Origin: Mesostigma viride
Taxonomy: Eukaryota > Streptophyta > Mesostigmatophyceae > Mesostigmatales > Mesostigmataceae
DNA length: 64,000 bases
Reading direction: 5' to 3'
NCBI GenBank assembly: GCA_009746045.1
Contig: RPFO01000103.1
Span: 2,808,738 to 2,872,737, forward strand
Shown here: piece by piece, positions 43,661-55,232 of the stretch
How the letters are laid out: every line of letters begins with the position of its first letter
How positions within the stretch are numbered: position 1 is the first letter of the stretch
Notes under the pieces: model-generated
Database searches by the model: none
The model's input: the letters and a program-made list of their open reading frames with translations, nothing else
What the model was told of the DNA's origin: nothing
Made by a program: the position numbers and the translations under genes

Positions 43661-44149
43661 ACAGCGATATTTGCTGGGCAGGGCGGTGCCGGTATCTTCG
43701 GAAATATTGAGCGATAGCTGGAGAAAATTATATCAGCGTGTTCGTCTTCAAAAGACGAGTCTAATGCAACCAACCCGATGAAGTTTCATGGCCGGAGTCA
43801 AAAGTTATGAGCATTCTCGTATATTGCAACAGCGATATTTGCTGGGCAGGGCGGTGCCGGTATCTTCGGAAATATTGAGCGATAGCTAGAGAAAATTATA
43901 TCAGCGTGTTCGTCTTCAAAAGACGAGTCTAATGCAACCAACCCGATGAAATTTCATGGCCGGAGTCAAAAGTTATGAGCATTCTCGTATATTGCAACAG
44001 CGATATTTGCTGGGCAGGGCGGTGCCGGTATCTTCGGAAATATTGAGCGATAGCTGTAGAAAATTATATCAGCGTGTTCGTCTTCAAAAGACGCGTCTAA
44101 TGCAACCAACCCGATGAAATTTCATGGCCGGAGTCAAAAGTTATGAGCA
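43661..44149 (-). promoter_or_regulatory. LINE-A 5' monomer array (168 bp, 2.9 copies)
   Basis: Copies at 43,661-43,828, 43,829-43,996 and 43,997-44,149. The outermost is cut short at the insertion junction. They differ by only a few bases. Tandem 5' monomers act as promoters in mouse L1, so a promoter role is inferred here. A related single copy precedes the ORF1 at 46,263-47,366. Confidence 0.75.
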
Positions 44150-45275
44150 ATCTGCCTCCATATTACATACAAACCAGGAGGCTGCCCGGGTATGAGCCCG
44201 TCTCGTCTAGGGTAGCACATGTCCATGCCTAGTCTATCACGGCAAGTCCACGGGTGGCGGCCCTGCCGGCCGCGCGCGGCCTGGGGCACGCCAGGTGAGG
44301 ACGTAACGCCCAGGCTGGGCGGGCTTGGTGCCAGCTATCTATCTATCTTATGTGTCAACCTGATCTGGGCGGGCCAGGTGCCCGGCTAGGCCCAGGCGCC
44401 TGTGCCTAAGAATCACCTAAGAATCATGTAAGAATCATGCATCTAAGAATCATCTAAGAATCATGCATCTAAGAATCATCTAAGAATCATCTAAGAATCA
44501 TCTAAGAATCATGCATCTAAGAATCACCTAAGAATCATCTAAGAATGGGTGGGAAACATAGGGCAAGTTTGCGTACAAATCCTTATTACTAATGTACAAA
44601 CCAAAGGGCATGTTAAGGGCCTTGCGCAGCATCTTGGTGACGTTGCCGTCGAGTCGTTGCTCCAGCTCCTGCGCCAGTGTCCAGGTCTCGGCGCCGTAGG
44701 TCAGGATCTCGTCAGCTAGAATGACGACCTTGAAGAGGTCACGCTTGACGAGCCGGGGTAGGGCGGGGATGCTCCACCAGTGGCGGTGGTCACGGAGTTG
44801 CGCCCACGTCATGCCTAGCCGAGTCGTCAGTTCGTCCTCCGCCCGTCGGGAAGCCAACTGCCGAGCAGCTTGAAGCGGCCTGAAGTAGGGTAGTTGACCT
44901 CGGTGTCGTCTAATTAAGAGGCTGAGTGGGGGCGGGGCCCCGGCCATGGCAAGAGCCAGGGCCTCCGTTTTGGGGCTGATTTTTAGACCAACAGCCCGAG
45001 CCTCGAGCGCCAGGCAGTCCAGCCAAAGTTGGGCAGACTCCGGCTTCTCGATGAGCGTGATGTCGTCGGCATAAATGAGGTCAGCTAGTAAATTCTGCCT
45101 GTTGGCCGGCCCCCCTTCCCCAAGCTCGTTCGTGGTCACTAGGCCAGGGGCACGGCCTGCAATGCTAGCAAAGCGGGCACGTGCCTGGCGCATAACATAA
45201 TCCACTACAATAATAAACAGGCACGGCGACAGGACGCAACCCTGCCAGACGCCGGTCTGCAGTGGACATGGCGGG
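44150..45275 (-). mobile_element. Older LINE copy (LINE-B), right part
   Basis: Close relative of LINE-A ORF2 from the middle of the reverse transcriptase to the C-terminus. It is 5'-truncated at about 45,275. Its frame is open only in part (44,528-45,285), with short insertions and an expanded 11-bp repeat near the C-terminal coding region. It is split by two later insertions at ATCTGCCTCCAT and continues at 38,137-38,305. Confidence 0.85.
44405..44545. repeat. 11-bp tandem repeat (CTAAGAATCAT)n inside LINE-B
   Basis: About 11 copies, some with an added GCAT. It arises where LINE-A reads GCCTAATAATGTGGGAAAC, so it expanded after insertion. Confidence 0.88.
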
Positions 45276-45319
45276 GGATGAGCCTTACTTAGATATAGAC
45301 TGTCAAAGTTCATGGCTGA

Positions 45320-45640
45320 TCTAACCTGGCTGGGCCCGGCCCACGTGAGGAGATGCCGGCCCGGCTGGGCGGGGCGCAGCCCTGCAGAGGGGCCACGTGA
45401 GGTGTCTACCTGGTTAGTTGGTGCGAGCTAAGTGCCCTACTAGCATCAGGCGCCGCTGCTTGATGGTGCTGGTGATAAGTGGCATGCCGAGATACAAGTC
45501 CTCCTTGCGGACATGAGCAGCGTATCCTACACGAAAAATTGACCGCAGCATGTTGGTGACCGTGATTGCATGTTGGTGTACGCAACATGTTGGTGTACGT
45601 GATGGGCCCACACCAGCCCTTGCAATAGCCGTAGCAATTT
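45320..45640 (-). mobile_element. Fragment of a divergent LINE (ORF2 C-terminus)
   Basis: The minus strand encodes MLRSIFRVGYAAHVRKEDL, then RRLMLVGHLART, aligned with the LINE-A C-terminal region but clearly diverged. It abuts the truncated 5' end of LINE-B. Confidence 0.75.
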
Positions 45641-45642
45641 CG

Positions 45643-46104
45643 AGTCATGCTTTGCCCATATGCAGGGAGTCACTCTCTGCTGAGATGCCATTAATTAATT
45701 AGTTAATAGACACGTGACTGCGTCACGTGAGCATAAGTCCTCAGTGGGAGGGGAACATGGGATGGAATGGATGGTATAATAAGAGATGCCATGTATTAGA
45801 TTCTGATTTGGCCATGTATTATACTAATTAATTAGGAACATAACCCCGTTGGGAGTATATGTAGCACATAGCCCTTGAGAAGGGGCACATGGCCTATGAT
45901 ACATTCTAGGCTACTTCATGCAAGGGTGGGAATGTAAGCTACCCTTTCTCTAGGTGCACCAGGGCACCTGCACCCTCATGATCTATCACGCTATGCCCAG
46001 CTAAGGGGGAGCATGTCATGTGGGGGAAGATCACTGATGGCTATACAAGAGCTAGGGCATGGCATCTCAGCAGAGAGCAGCTCTCTGCATGGGCACAGCA
46101 TAAC
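45643..46104. mobile_element. Candidate inverted-repeat element containing a LINE 3' end
   Basis: 45,643-45,691 and 46,050-46,104 are imperfect inverted copies of about 45 bp (TCTCTGCTGAGATGCCAT core). Inside the left arm, 45,692-45,782 is a 91-bp LINE 3' end with tail, hairpin and a 10-bp duplication GAGATGCCAT on both sides. No clear outer target duplication was found, so the outer element is tentative. Confidence 0.5.
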
Positions 46105-46262
46105 TAAATAAAGCTAGGCATCTGATCTGGGGTGTGGCACATCATAGGCACGCATGTACATGATTAAATAAAGCGTGTGGCTTAGCTAGTATAGTGCCTG
46201 TAGGAGGCGTACAGGTACATGGCCACGGTCTATCTATTCTACACTACTACTGCTGGAATCCC

Positions 46263-47366
46263 CTAAGCTGGGGCGTCTGGAGTCGCTGGGGTCGCGGGGG
46301 TCGCCTGCCAGGGCTTGTGGCCGACGTAGATGGCCGCCCCCTTCCAGTACACCGGCTGCCCCGCCTTGGTCTGCCGGAGCTGGAGGTAGGTCGGCCATAG
46401 CTCCCGTCGCCGTTGTTGCTGCGCCAGGGTCAAGTCGTCGTCAAGGGTGAAGAGAGTCTTCTCGAGCCGCTTGCGGCGTCTGAGAAAAGAAATCTTGTCC
46501 GCCGGGTTCTTAAAGGTGAGAAGGAGCGGGGGCGCCCCGGCCTTACCCCGCGCGCGGGGAAGGCGGTGGGCGACCAGGTCGATCTCACCAGTAAGGCCCA
46601 TGCGACCAAGGATTTCTCTCTCAAACGCACGCGCAAGCTTCTCGGAATTCTCACCTTCCTCCATGTCGAAGTTCTTGACAATGACGTTGAGGCTGCGCTT
46701 GGCGAGCTCGGCCTCCTCGCGGAGGTCAAGCGTCTGCCGTTGGAGCTGGGCTGCGACGGCGGAGGTGGTGGAGGTGGTATGTTGCTTAAGCATGTCCGCC
46801 CAGGTGGTGATGGGAGGAGCATCGCCGGCCAGGCCAGCCGGGGCTGGCTTGGCGGCAATGTCCTTCACCGCCTGGGCGGTGAGGCCTGCGGTGTTCTGCA
46901 GAACCTCGATAGCGATGGCGTTGTCCTTAAGACGCTGGTCAATGTCGCGGAGCTGGGCGGTGATGGAGTCGGTGGAGACGGAGGGGGGGGAGGTGGAGGC
47001 GAGGAGGGTGGCGGTGGCGGTGGGGATGGTGGGGAGCTCAGCAGCCAGCGTGCGGCTCACAGCTGCCACATCTGCGGCTAGGGGCGTCACATGCTGTGAG
47101 AGGGCTGCGTTGAGGTGGAGGAGGAAGGTGGATTCGGTCAAGGGGGAGGGGGTCCAGAGGTCCGTGACAGAGCGCTGAAGGATGGAAAAGAGGGCGGCGA
47201 GCTGAAGACGGGGGCGAGACCAGCGGGCCAGGTTCTCAGGTCGGTAAGTAAACCGGCCGTCAGGTCCAGTGCGGAGGCGGCAAAGGCTTGAAAGGCGTTG
47301 GCACAGGTCGAGAATGGAGGCGTATGACCCATAAAACACGAGCTCCAGGATCTTGAGGGGTGGCAT
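46263..47366 (-). CDS. ORF1 of a second LINE subfamily
   Basis: 367-codon frame with a helical middle and a C-terminal block starting SLNVIVKNFDMEEGENSEKL, laid out like the RNA-binding part of LINE-A ORF1. An overlapping frame in another register starts at ATG 47,653 beside the 5' monomer-like sequence, so the true start may lie there and a shift may have occurred. No ORF2 follows; the element is 3'-deleted at about 46,200. Confidence 0.6.
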   Translation of the reverse strand: MPPLKILELVFYGSYASILDLCQRLSSLCRLRTGPDGRFTYRPENLARWSRPRLQLAALFSILQRSVTDLWTPSPLTESTFLLHLNAALSQHVTPLAADVAAVSRTLAAELPTIPTATATLLASTSPPSVSTDSITAQLRDIDQRLKDNAIAIEVLQNTAGLTAQAVKDIAAKPAPAGLAGDAPPITTWADMLKQHTTSTTSAVAAQLQRQTLDLREEAELAKRSLNVIVKNFDMEEGENSEKLARAFEREILGRMGLTGEIDLVAHRLPRARGKAGAPPLLLTFKNPADKISFLRRRKRLEKTLFTLDDDLTLAQQQRRRELWPTYLQLRQTKAGQPVYWKGAAIYVGHKPWQATPATPATPDAPA

Positions 47367-47639
47367 GTCGAAAAAGCTGGGTCTGGCATCGTCGAAGGTG
47401 GAAAATAACCCGTCGACGTCAAAGTCGCGCTAAGACCAGCTCGGTTCGGCTGGGCGGCTGCGTTTTGGCTCGGGCGAGGCTGAGGGCGAGGCAGGAAGCC
47501 CGGGAGGGGGCTGGGCGACCACCAGTGCGCGACTAGTGTCACCACTGCCTTCCGATCCGGCCCTGATGGCGAAGCTGCAGCCGGAGCTGCAGACGTATTT
47601 TCATTGCCGGGCGCAGCCGTCAGGCTGCGTTGCGTCGAT

Positions 47640-47770
47640 GGGCGTTTGCTCATCGTATATTGCGTAATAGCTTCGGAAAATTATATCAGCATGTGCGTCG
47701 TAGAAAGACGCGTCGATTGTGATATTCACGGCTAAATTCGGTGCTCAAACGTGAAAGTTATGAGCTCCGC
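47640..47770 (-). promoter_or_regulatory. 5' UTR/monomer-like block of the second LINE
   Basis: Shares TTCGGAAAATTATATCAGC, AAAGACG and AAAGTTATGAGC blocks with the 168-bp monomers of LINE-A, in the same order, but only one copy is present. Confidence 0.6.
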
Positions 47771-48248
47771 CGTCAGCCATGGCTACCTCGTGGCTCGTGG
47801 CTCGTGAATGGTGATGTATTATATCTTCCACCCCATATGTCATGCAGGCCTTCTAGGCCCTCTCCCCAAGCCACCCTGTGTGAGCTCGATTAGGAGGCAT
47901 GAACCATCATGGTGGTGCAGGTGCACCTTGTGCACCCAGAGCAGGTGATAGTTGTACATCCTACACCTGCAGGTTGTCGCCCTGATTGTATTACAAACCC
48001 ATAGATGCCCCTTTCTCAGGGCTATGTGTTACATATGCTCCCCACGGAGCTATTTTATTTATTAATGTTGGTGACCGCGCCATCCAGCTTGTTGGCAAGG
48101 TCGGCAGTAATGTATAAGCCCTTGTATATATCAAGGAGACAACCAGCGCAGGCCGGAAATATGATTCAATTGTGCATTATTCTGATTTTGTGCATTATAT
48201 TTAATTGTGCATTATATTTGTCACGCCTGATTTACGCTTGATAATTCT

Positions 48249-49130
48249 CGCACTCCTAGGCGCCGGCACCAGGGCCTAGCCGAGCATCTGGCCCACACAC
48301 TGACAGATCAGGTAGGCTCATCAGATAGACTAGCGTTGGCACCAAGCTCCTGCGCAGCGATCGAGGGCGCTTTCTCTTAGATGCATGCATGGCGGGCCCC
48401 TGGCCGTGCATGAATACGGCAACCCCTTGCCGATCGCTCCCGCGATCGGCTAAGCCTGGACATGCATATGCTATCCTGTGTCATGATATGCTCATATGGG
48501 TCTTAGCCTTAGCTTAGCCCTTGTACAGCCATGCTACGTCCTGGCTATGATCAGATTACTTGCCCACGCTCCTTGTTATGCCATGCTCACATGGGTCTTA
48601 TTGCACCCACAGATTGCCGGATCGTTTAGCGTGTCCCAGTGCAGCTGTCAGTGGCATGCCTTTGGCATGAAGGAGAATGGGGGTCTCTGCCCTTTCTCCT
48701 GTTGTGCACACACAGCAGGGATTAAAAGCACTTCTGTGCTCCGTGACTCCCCAACGGGAGCACGTGTTTAATTAATTAATTAATTAATATTCTATCCTAG
48801 GAAAAACGGGCTCACGCCCGGTCAGCCACCTGGCTTGTCTGTTCGTGATCTGGGGGCAGACGACTCGCAAAGATCATTAGAATGGCGCCCAGGAGGTTAT
48901 GAAGGACACCCAAAACCTGTCAATAGGGGTGCAGACGTGTTACCGAATTCGGTAGACATAGCGATTCGGGCCGGGGCGCCCACAAACCTGCAACTAGAGG
49001 ATAGCTAGATCAAGATACCCGCCTCATTCGATCCATGTATTTCCATTTCACTGAGGGTTTATGCCCACGTGGCGTAGTATGTACCTATGGTAACCCCACC
49101 GACTGGGGGTTGGTAGCCTTCACATACAAC
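48249..49130 (+). mobile_element. Diverged LINE 3' region, split by a nested insertion
   Basis: 48,249-48,350 and 48,798-49,130 resemble consecutive parts of the LINE-A ORF2 C-terminus (GHLART-like and GLTPGQPPGLS-like). The stretch between ends in a small hairpin (CGTGACTCCC...GGGAGCACG) followed by (TTAA)n at 48,769-48,797. It therefore looks like the 3' end of another LINE subfamily inserted here. Confidence 0.55.
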
Positions 49131-49142
49131 TACCTGCAACTT

Positions 49143-49471
49143 TTCGTGGACTTTTCGTGATAGACTCGGCATGGACATGTGCTACACTAGACGTGACGGG
49201 CTCACCCCCGGGCAGCCTCCTGGTTTGTCTGTAATATGGAGGCAGATGGTGCGCAAGGATAGATGGCAAGTAGTGATGAAGGAGACCACCCCCAAGCCTG
49301 TGGGGGCTCCGCGTGTGACCAAGTATGGCATTCATAGTGATTCGGGCCGCGGTGCCCACACCCCTGTAACTAGGACCTAGATAGCTTACACCATCCATTC
49401 CATCCCATGTTCCCCTCCCACTGCGGACTTATGCTCACGTGACGCAGTCACGTGTCTATTAATTAATTAAT
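49143..49471 (+). mobile_element. 5'-truncated LINE insertion with about 12-bp target duplication
   Basis: A nearly identical copy of the LINE-A 3' end in plus orientation. It covers the last 69 codons of ORF2 (49,171-49,380), the 3' UTR, hairpin and TTAA tail. TACCTGCAACTT (49,131-49,142) and TACCTGCAGCTT (49,472-49,483) flank it with one mismatch. Confidence 0.85.
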
Positions 49472-49483
49472 TACCTGCAGCTT

Positions 49484-49988
49484 CTCTTTGCGAGTAATCT
49501 GCCCCCAGATGACAGATAAGCCTACGGCATTAAAGTACCTGCTCGTGGCATGCCCAGTGTTCTTGAAAATCTTGAAAAACTGAACATACGGAATCGGTGT
49601 GTTGTCAGCCTGCATCAAGAATAACATAATAATTACCAAGAACTACACTTTACAATAAAAACTACATTTTTCCCAGTTCCGTTTAGACAAGAGGTTCACC
49701 AATGCTAGGAATTAATATTAACTCTGTATCTAATCCAATGTGCTACCAGATGCTCATTTGCGTAGATCCAGCATTGACCCCCAGTTGAACGCACATGCCA
49801 CAGGATACACTTCGATCGACTGTCCGCAGGCAGCACCGACCACCGACCCAAAGACGGTCCGCAGGCATCAGTGACCCAAAGACAGGCAGAATGAACCGCA
49901 TAGACTGGGCAGGGTCCACCATCAATTTGTAGGGCCTGGAGACGCTGCCTCTTGCAACGTCACCCAGGGTTGCATGCAGCAGCTCCAC
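49484..49988. other. 3' flank of the TBC gene
   Basis: No gene is seen. A minus-strand TGTAA (plus TTACA, near 49,650) could be an algal-type poly(A) signal about 340 bp after the TBC stop. Confidence 0.35.
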
Positions 49989-52900
49989 CTAACCCTGTTG
50001 CACTTGGCTGGCCGCATCACCTCCAGGGTGGTCAGATTGGTTGGTCATGCGCTGGTAATCCTCCAAGTATTTCTCCAGTCGGCGCGAGACCTGTCTCCCA
50101 TATGTTGTAATAAATTAATGAATGGATGTGCGCACGTAGGATGAGCACAGGGAGACGGTGAGCAAAGGTACGACAAATTCATGTGGAAAATGATTGGCCT
50201 GTACGCTGGGGGGGAGAGAAAGCCACTTGCAAGTCCTGCTGAAACCTGGATCATCACAAACAATCCTTGTCAAACCAGATTCAAAGTCAATGCTCATGAC
50301 CCTACGTGCCAGACCCACGCCTGATTAGGCCAGCACGAGCGGGGGTGGTAGCTATCTAACCCCTGGATGAAATCGGTCTGCACTTGTACAGATACAGACA
50401 CAGCTTCGAAAGACCCAACCACTGCAGGGGGTTACTCGCATCGTGGGCTGCTCACTGGCGCAGCATCTAACAAGCACGACTGTGTACTTGACCCACAGGC
50501 AAGGGGAGCGCATCCAACACACCCAGGGGAGCGCATCCAACACACGCAAGGGCGTACGTGACCCACATGCCGGTGGTTGCCACCATAGTAACCCACATGG
50601 AAGTTGAGCGCCACACCACAGCAACCCACATGGAAGTTTAGCGCCACACCATAGCGACCCACATGGAAGTTTAGCGCCACACCATAGCAACCCACATGGA
50701 AGTTTAGCGCCACACCATAGTGACCCACATGGAAGTTAAGCGCCACACGGATGAGCTGCTCCGGCTCCAGCACGTCGTCGGGAAAGTTGCGCAGCAGCGG
50801 CAAGATGCCCTCAAAGGAGGCCGCCAGCTGGCAAGCGGCAGCCAGGGTGGTGCAGGGGGGATTGTCCACCAGCGCACATGGGCGAGAAGCATGCAGCACA
50901 CAAGGGTCAGCCCTCGCTAGCCCTCGTTAGCCCTCTTTAGTCCTTCTGGTGCTACGATTTCCGATTTCCAGAGGAGCCACCCAGGACAGGTGTCACGTAG
51001 CCAATGGGTGCCTGAGCTGACCATGGTGGGGGCAAGACCCGACACGCTGTCCCACCCCCACGTGGTCCCATCCACGTTCGACATTCCTATCCACATCCCA
51101 TTATATTCGCATGACATGACAGGTTGCTATTTGGTCTTAGAGCGGCTGGTTCGCGGGTATTTACACAACGACTAAATATTCTCATTGTAACATACCACCA
51201 AGCGCTGTTCGGGTCTGACCTGCCAGCTGGCGACGCATCCATTTCGACGGCGTGCAATATCAACGACGCCAATCTGTTGTGCAGCAGCCGCAGCACATGA
51301 TAGGGTCGCCTGCCGTCGATAGATGTTGTCCGACGATATAAATGTTATGGTGGGGTGTGTGGTCCTTTGACTACTAGCGAACCCATAAATGTTATGGTGG
51401 GGGGTATGGTCCTTGGACCTACCAGTGAACCCATAATTCGTGGGTTCGAATTTCGTATTACCGGCCCAGCCGGTGGCGAGTCAGCTTCACCAGAGGACAA
51501 TAAGTGGTGAACTGGCGATCGTGATAGATGAGACAGTGTACCGTGGCTTCCTTCGTGCACCCTCTAACTCATGCACTAATCCATCAAGAACCATCAAGAA
51601 GTCAACTACTTAACCCACCCACCGGCACTAATGAGTACACTGCTTAACTTATCCAACCACCACTAATAATATTTGATTAACTGCTTCACCCACCAATACT
51701 AATTAGTCGACTGCTTAACCCACCCACCCGTTCTAATTACTTAACTACAAGCTGGCCGTGCTCGGCTTTAGTGGCGCATCACGAAAATGTGATATATGGC
51801 TAAACTAGTAACCTTCTCAATCTAGTCAGTGAGTCAGCAAACTAATCAACCCACCAGCCGGTCGTGCATGAGTTTCAGCAGTGCCAGCGCCACCTGGAAG
51901 ACCACCTTCATCCCCTGGGGAACACGCAGGAAAGGAGGTGCGCACAAGAGAGGAGGCGTGCGCAGGGAGGGAGGCGTGCGCAGGAGCGGAGGCAGGTTGC
52001 GACCCGGCCGCGCATTCAAACCAGAGGGTGAGCAGGCGCGTGTGGCAGCAAAGGCATGCTGCACGTGGCAGCCACGGATGAGCATGAACAGGTAGCGGAC
52101 AAGGAGCGGTGCTGTGCCCAGCCGCCACGGATGCCAGCACAAACGGTCTCTTTCGGGAAAGTTCCACCATACCATGCGCGAGGGGTTGGCAACATTCCCC
52201 ATGACCACCACAGCGATGCTGGCAGGGCTCCCTACAATGACTGCACGAGGGGTGGATTACGATTGCCATATTGCTGCTGCAGCGTGGCGCATGCCGCAGG
52301 CGACAGGTCCATACGTCTGCGGTTCTGATGGCTTTGACATACCTGGTACGTCACGGCCATGACAGACGGTCCGCACGCAGATGCGCCCCCGCCCCCGCCC
52401 CCGCCCCCGCCCCCGCCCCCGCCCGCCCCCGCCCCCGCCCCCGCCCCGCCCCCGCCCCCGCCCCGCCGCCCCGCCCCCCCGCCCCCGCCCCGCCCCGCCC
52501 CCGCCCGCCCCCCGCCCCGCCCCGCCCCGCCCCCGCCCCGCCCCCGCCCCCGCCCCGCCCCGCCCCCGCCCCGCCCCCGCCCCCGCCCCGCCCCCGCCCC
52601 GCCCCGCCCGCCCCGCCCCGCCCCCGCCCCGCACCTGCCCCGCCCCCGCCCCGCCCCCGCCCCCGCCCCCGCCCCCGCACCTGCCCCCGCCCCCGCCCAC
52701 GCACACATGGCGCAAGGGCGAGATGGTGTGCTCAGCAGCAACGCCGTTTGTCCCTACAACAGCGGACAAGATGTGGCCTCAAGCCCTGACATGCGACTAC
52801 CCAACCACGCTGCCCTACCCTTTCCCCTGCTAGCACCCTGCTAGCACCCTGCGAGTGCTGGGTTCCCCGCGCGTGCGTGCATGCGTGCGCGCATGCCGCG

Positions 52901-55201
52901 GCATGTGGGGGGATGGGCATAAGAGAGGACCCCCCACACGTGAAAGACATGGAAGGCCCCACCCCTTTGCCCCCTTTGCCCCCCCTCCCATCGCGGGCCC
53001 CCCCTTAACCCCAAGCAGGAACATGTCCCACACCTAACCATTTCCCACTACCCCAAACTTCCACCCACTCACAAACCACTCCGCCCCCCCCCCTACGCCC
53101 ACCTCGAGCAGGAACATGTCCCACACGCGCAGCGCGAGGTGCAGCGGGAACGAGTAGGCAAACGCCGTGAGGAACCACTGACTGGCAAACATGGAGGCGT
53201 GGACCCCCTCCGCAACAAAGTGGGCCGCCAGCGCGGGCATGGCATCGCCCAACAGCCGGTCCAGCTGGTAGAGGTACTGCTGCACCAGCGGCAGCCCAGG
53301 GACGTACAGGCGCTCCAAGGGCGCGTGCACCGCCCCCTTGAGAAGGGACACGAGCAGCCAGAAGGCATCCTGGGGGGGCAAAAAGGGGCAAGATAGTCAG
53401 GGTAAGAGGGTGGTGAAGGGGGGTGGAGGGGGCTAGAGGGGGGTAGAGGGGTGAAGGGGGCAAGAGGGGGGTAGAGGGGTGAAGGGGGGGAAAGGGGGGG
53501 TTATTGGGGGGAGCACACAGACTCATCGATGCAAGCAGCGACAAGAGCAGCCAGACGCGTCCTGGGAGGCAACATCGGGGACAATTGGTGGTAAGTAGCA
53601 CAAAGTCTCATCAATAGCGAAAGTGACGTTGCAGCCTGATGCACTGGGGGGGGTTTAGGGGATAGGGGGGGGGGGCATACAGAACCGTCAGCATATGCTC
53701 TGGGACCAGAGGGAATACGGCGCCTTGGCCTGGTGGACGGGGCGGGGGAAAGGGGGGGTTAGGGGCGGGGAAAGGGAGGGGGACAAGGGGGTTGGAGGGT
53801 GGGGAAGGAGAGGAAGTTGTAGGTCCAACTTCGTGAACCAGTACTAAAAGGGGGATATAGCTTGTAGGGGGAGAGGGGGGAGGAGAGGGGGGAGAAGGGG
53901 AGAGGAGGGGGGGGGGGGTGAGAAAGGGAGAAGAGACGGCAGTGGAAACTTGTACATGCAAAGGTAGCAGTCAAGCATGGATGAGGCCACTGTCGCAGCC
54001 AGCCCTATGCAGTTGTACATGCGAAGGTAGCAGTCAAGCATGGACGAGGCCCGTGTCGCAGCCAGCCCCTTAGGTTGTACATGCGAACGTAGCAGTCAAG
54101 CATGGACGAGGCCAGCGTCGCAGCCAGCCCCATGTCTCGATTCGCATCACTTCCGCCTTGCGCGAAACCACCACCACCTGCTGGGCGAAGCAACCACCAC
54201 ATGTTTCTGCGTGTGCAGCTGCGGCGGCCACCTCCCGCCTACCACCTCCCAACTGCCCACCACGAAACAAATACGAAACCCGACCCACCTCCTCCCCCAT
54301 GTGCAGCAGCAGCCACCACCCCCCAATGGACCCGTGTTAACGACACCCCTCACCTCCTCCCCCATGTGCAATAGCAGCAAGCCTGCGATGAAGCCCATCC
54401 CCTGCACGTAGCCCACGTTGCGGTCGTACACCGCGTAGGCCTTGAGGATGTTGAACAGCGCGCGCTGGCCCGGGCCATGCCGTTGGTGGAACAGGATGTG
54501 GCCGGGAAATGTGCGCGAGATGTCCCTCACGATCTCCTGTTCGGACGCAGACGCTTGGAAGACGAGAACTAGTTGCTGGCGCACGCGCACGCGGGCGGGC
54601 GAAGCAACTACCCACATATTGCAGTTAGCGGTCTTACCTACGACATGTCATTGGGGCAACACTATGCCCAGGACACCAGCAGCAGTAGCTGGCGACAGAG
54701 GCGTGCGGGGGGAGCAGTGGTGGTGGGGTGGGGTGGGGGATGGGGTGGGGGGATGGGGGATGGGGGGGGAGTTGGGGGCCACGGTTAGGGATGGAAGGTT
54801 GAGTAGGGTAAAAAAAAATGAACGAACGTACAAACGAACGAACGAACGAACGAACGAACGAACGAACGAACGAACGAACGAACGAACGAACGAACGAACG
54901 AACGAACGAACGAACGAACGAACGAACGAACGAACGAACGAACGAACGAACGAACGAACGAACGAACGAACGAACGAACGAACGAACGAACGAACGAACG
55001 AACGAACGAACGAACGAACGAACGAACGAACGAACGAACGAACGAACGAACGAACGAACGAACGAACGAACGAACGAACGAACGAACGAACGAACGAACG
55101 AACGAACGAACGAACGAACGAACGAACGAACGAACGAACGAACGAACGAACGAACGAACGAACGAACGAACGAACGAACGAACGAACGAACGAACGAACG
55201 A

Positions 55202-55232
<31 letters not shown>

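Larger units (their letters stand above)
38454..44149 (-). mobile_element. Full-length two-ORF LINE (LINE-A), RTE/L1-like
   Basis: A 5.7-kb non-LTR retrotransposon, in 5' to 3' order on the minus strand. It has 2.9 tandem 168-bp monomers (44,149-43,661), ORF1 (43,646-42,240), a 60-bp spacer, ORF2 (42,179-38,547), a roughly 55-bp 3' UTR, a 19-bp terminal hairpin (38,473-38,491) and a (TTAA)n-type tail. It is flanked by the 12-bp duplication ATCTGCCTCCAT (38,442-38,453; 44,150-44,161) and inserted into an older relative. Both frames are intact, so it looks young and possibly recently active. Confidence 0.93.

Noticed and set aside
51425-51470. tRNA-like B box (GGTTCGAAT) suggesting a tRNA or SINE
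   Set aside because: No matching A box or cloverleaf arms could be found upstream.
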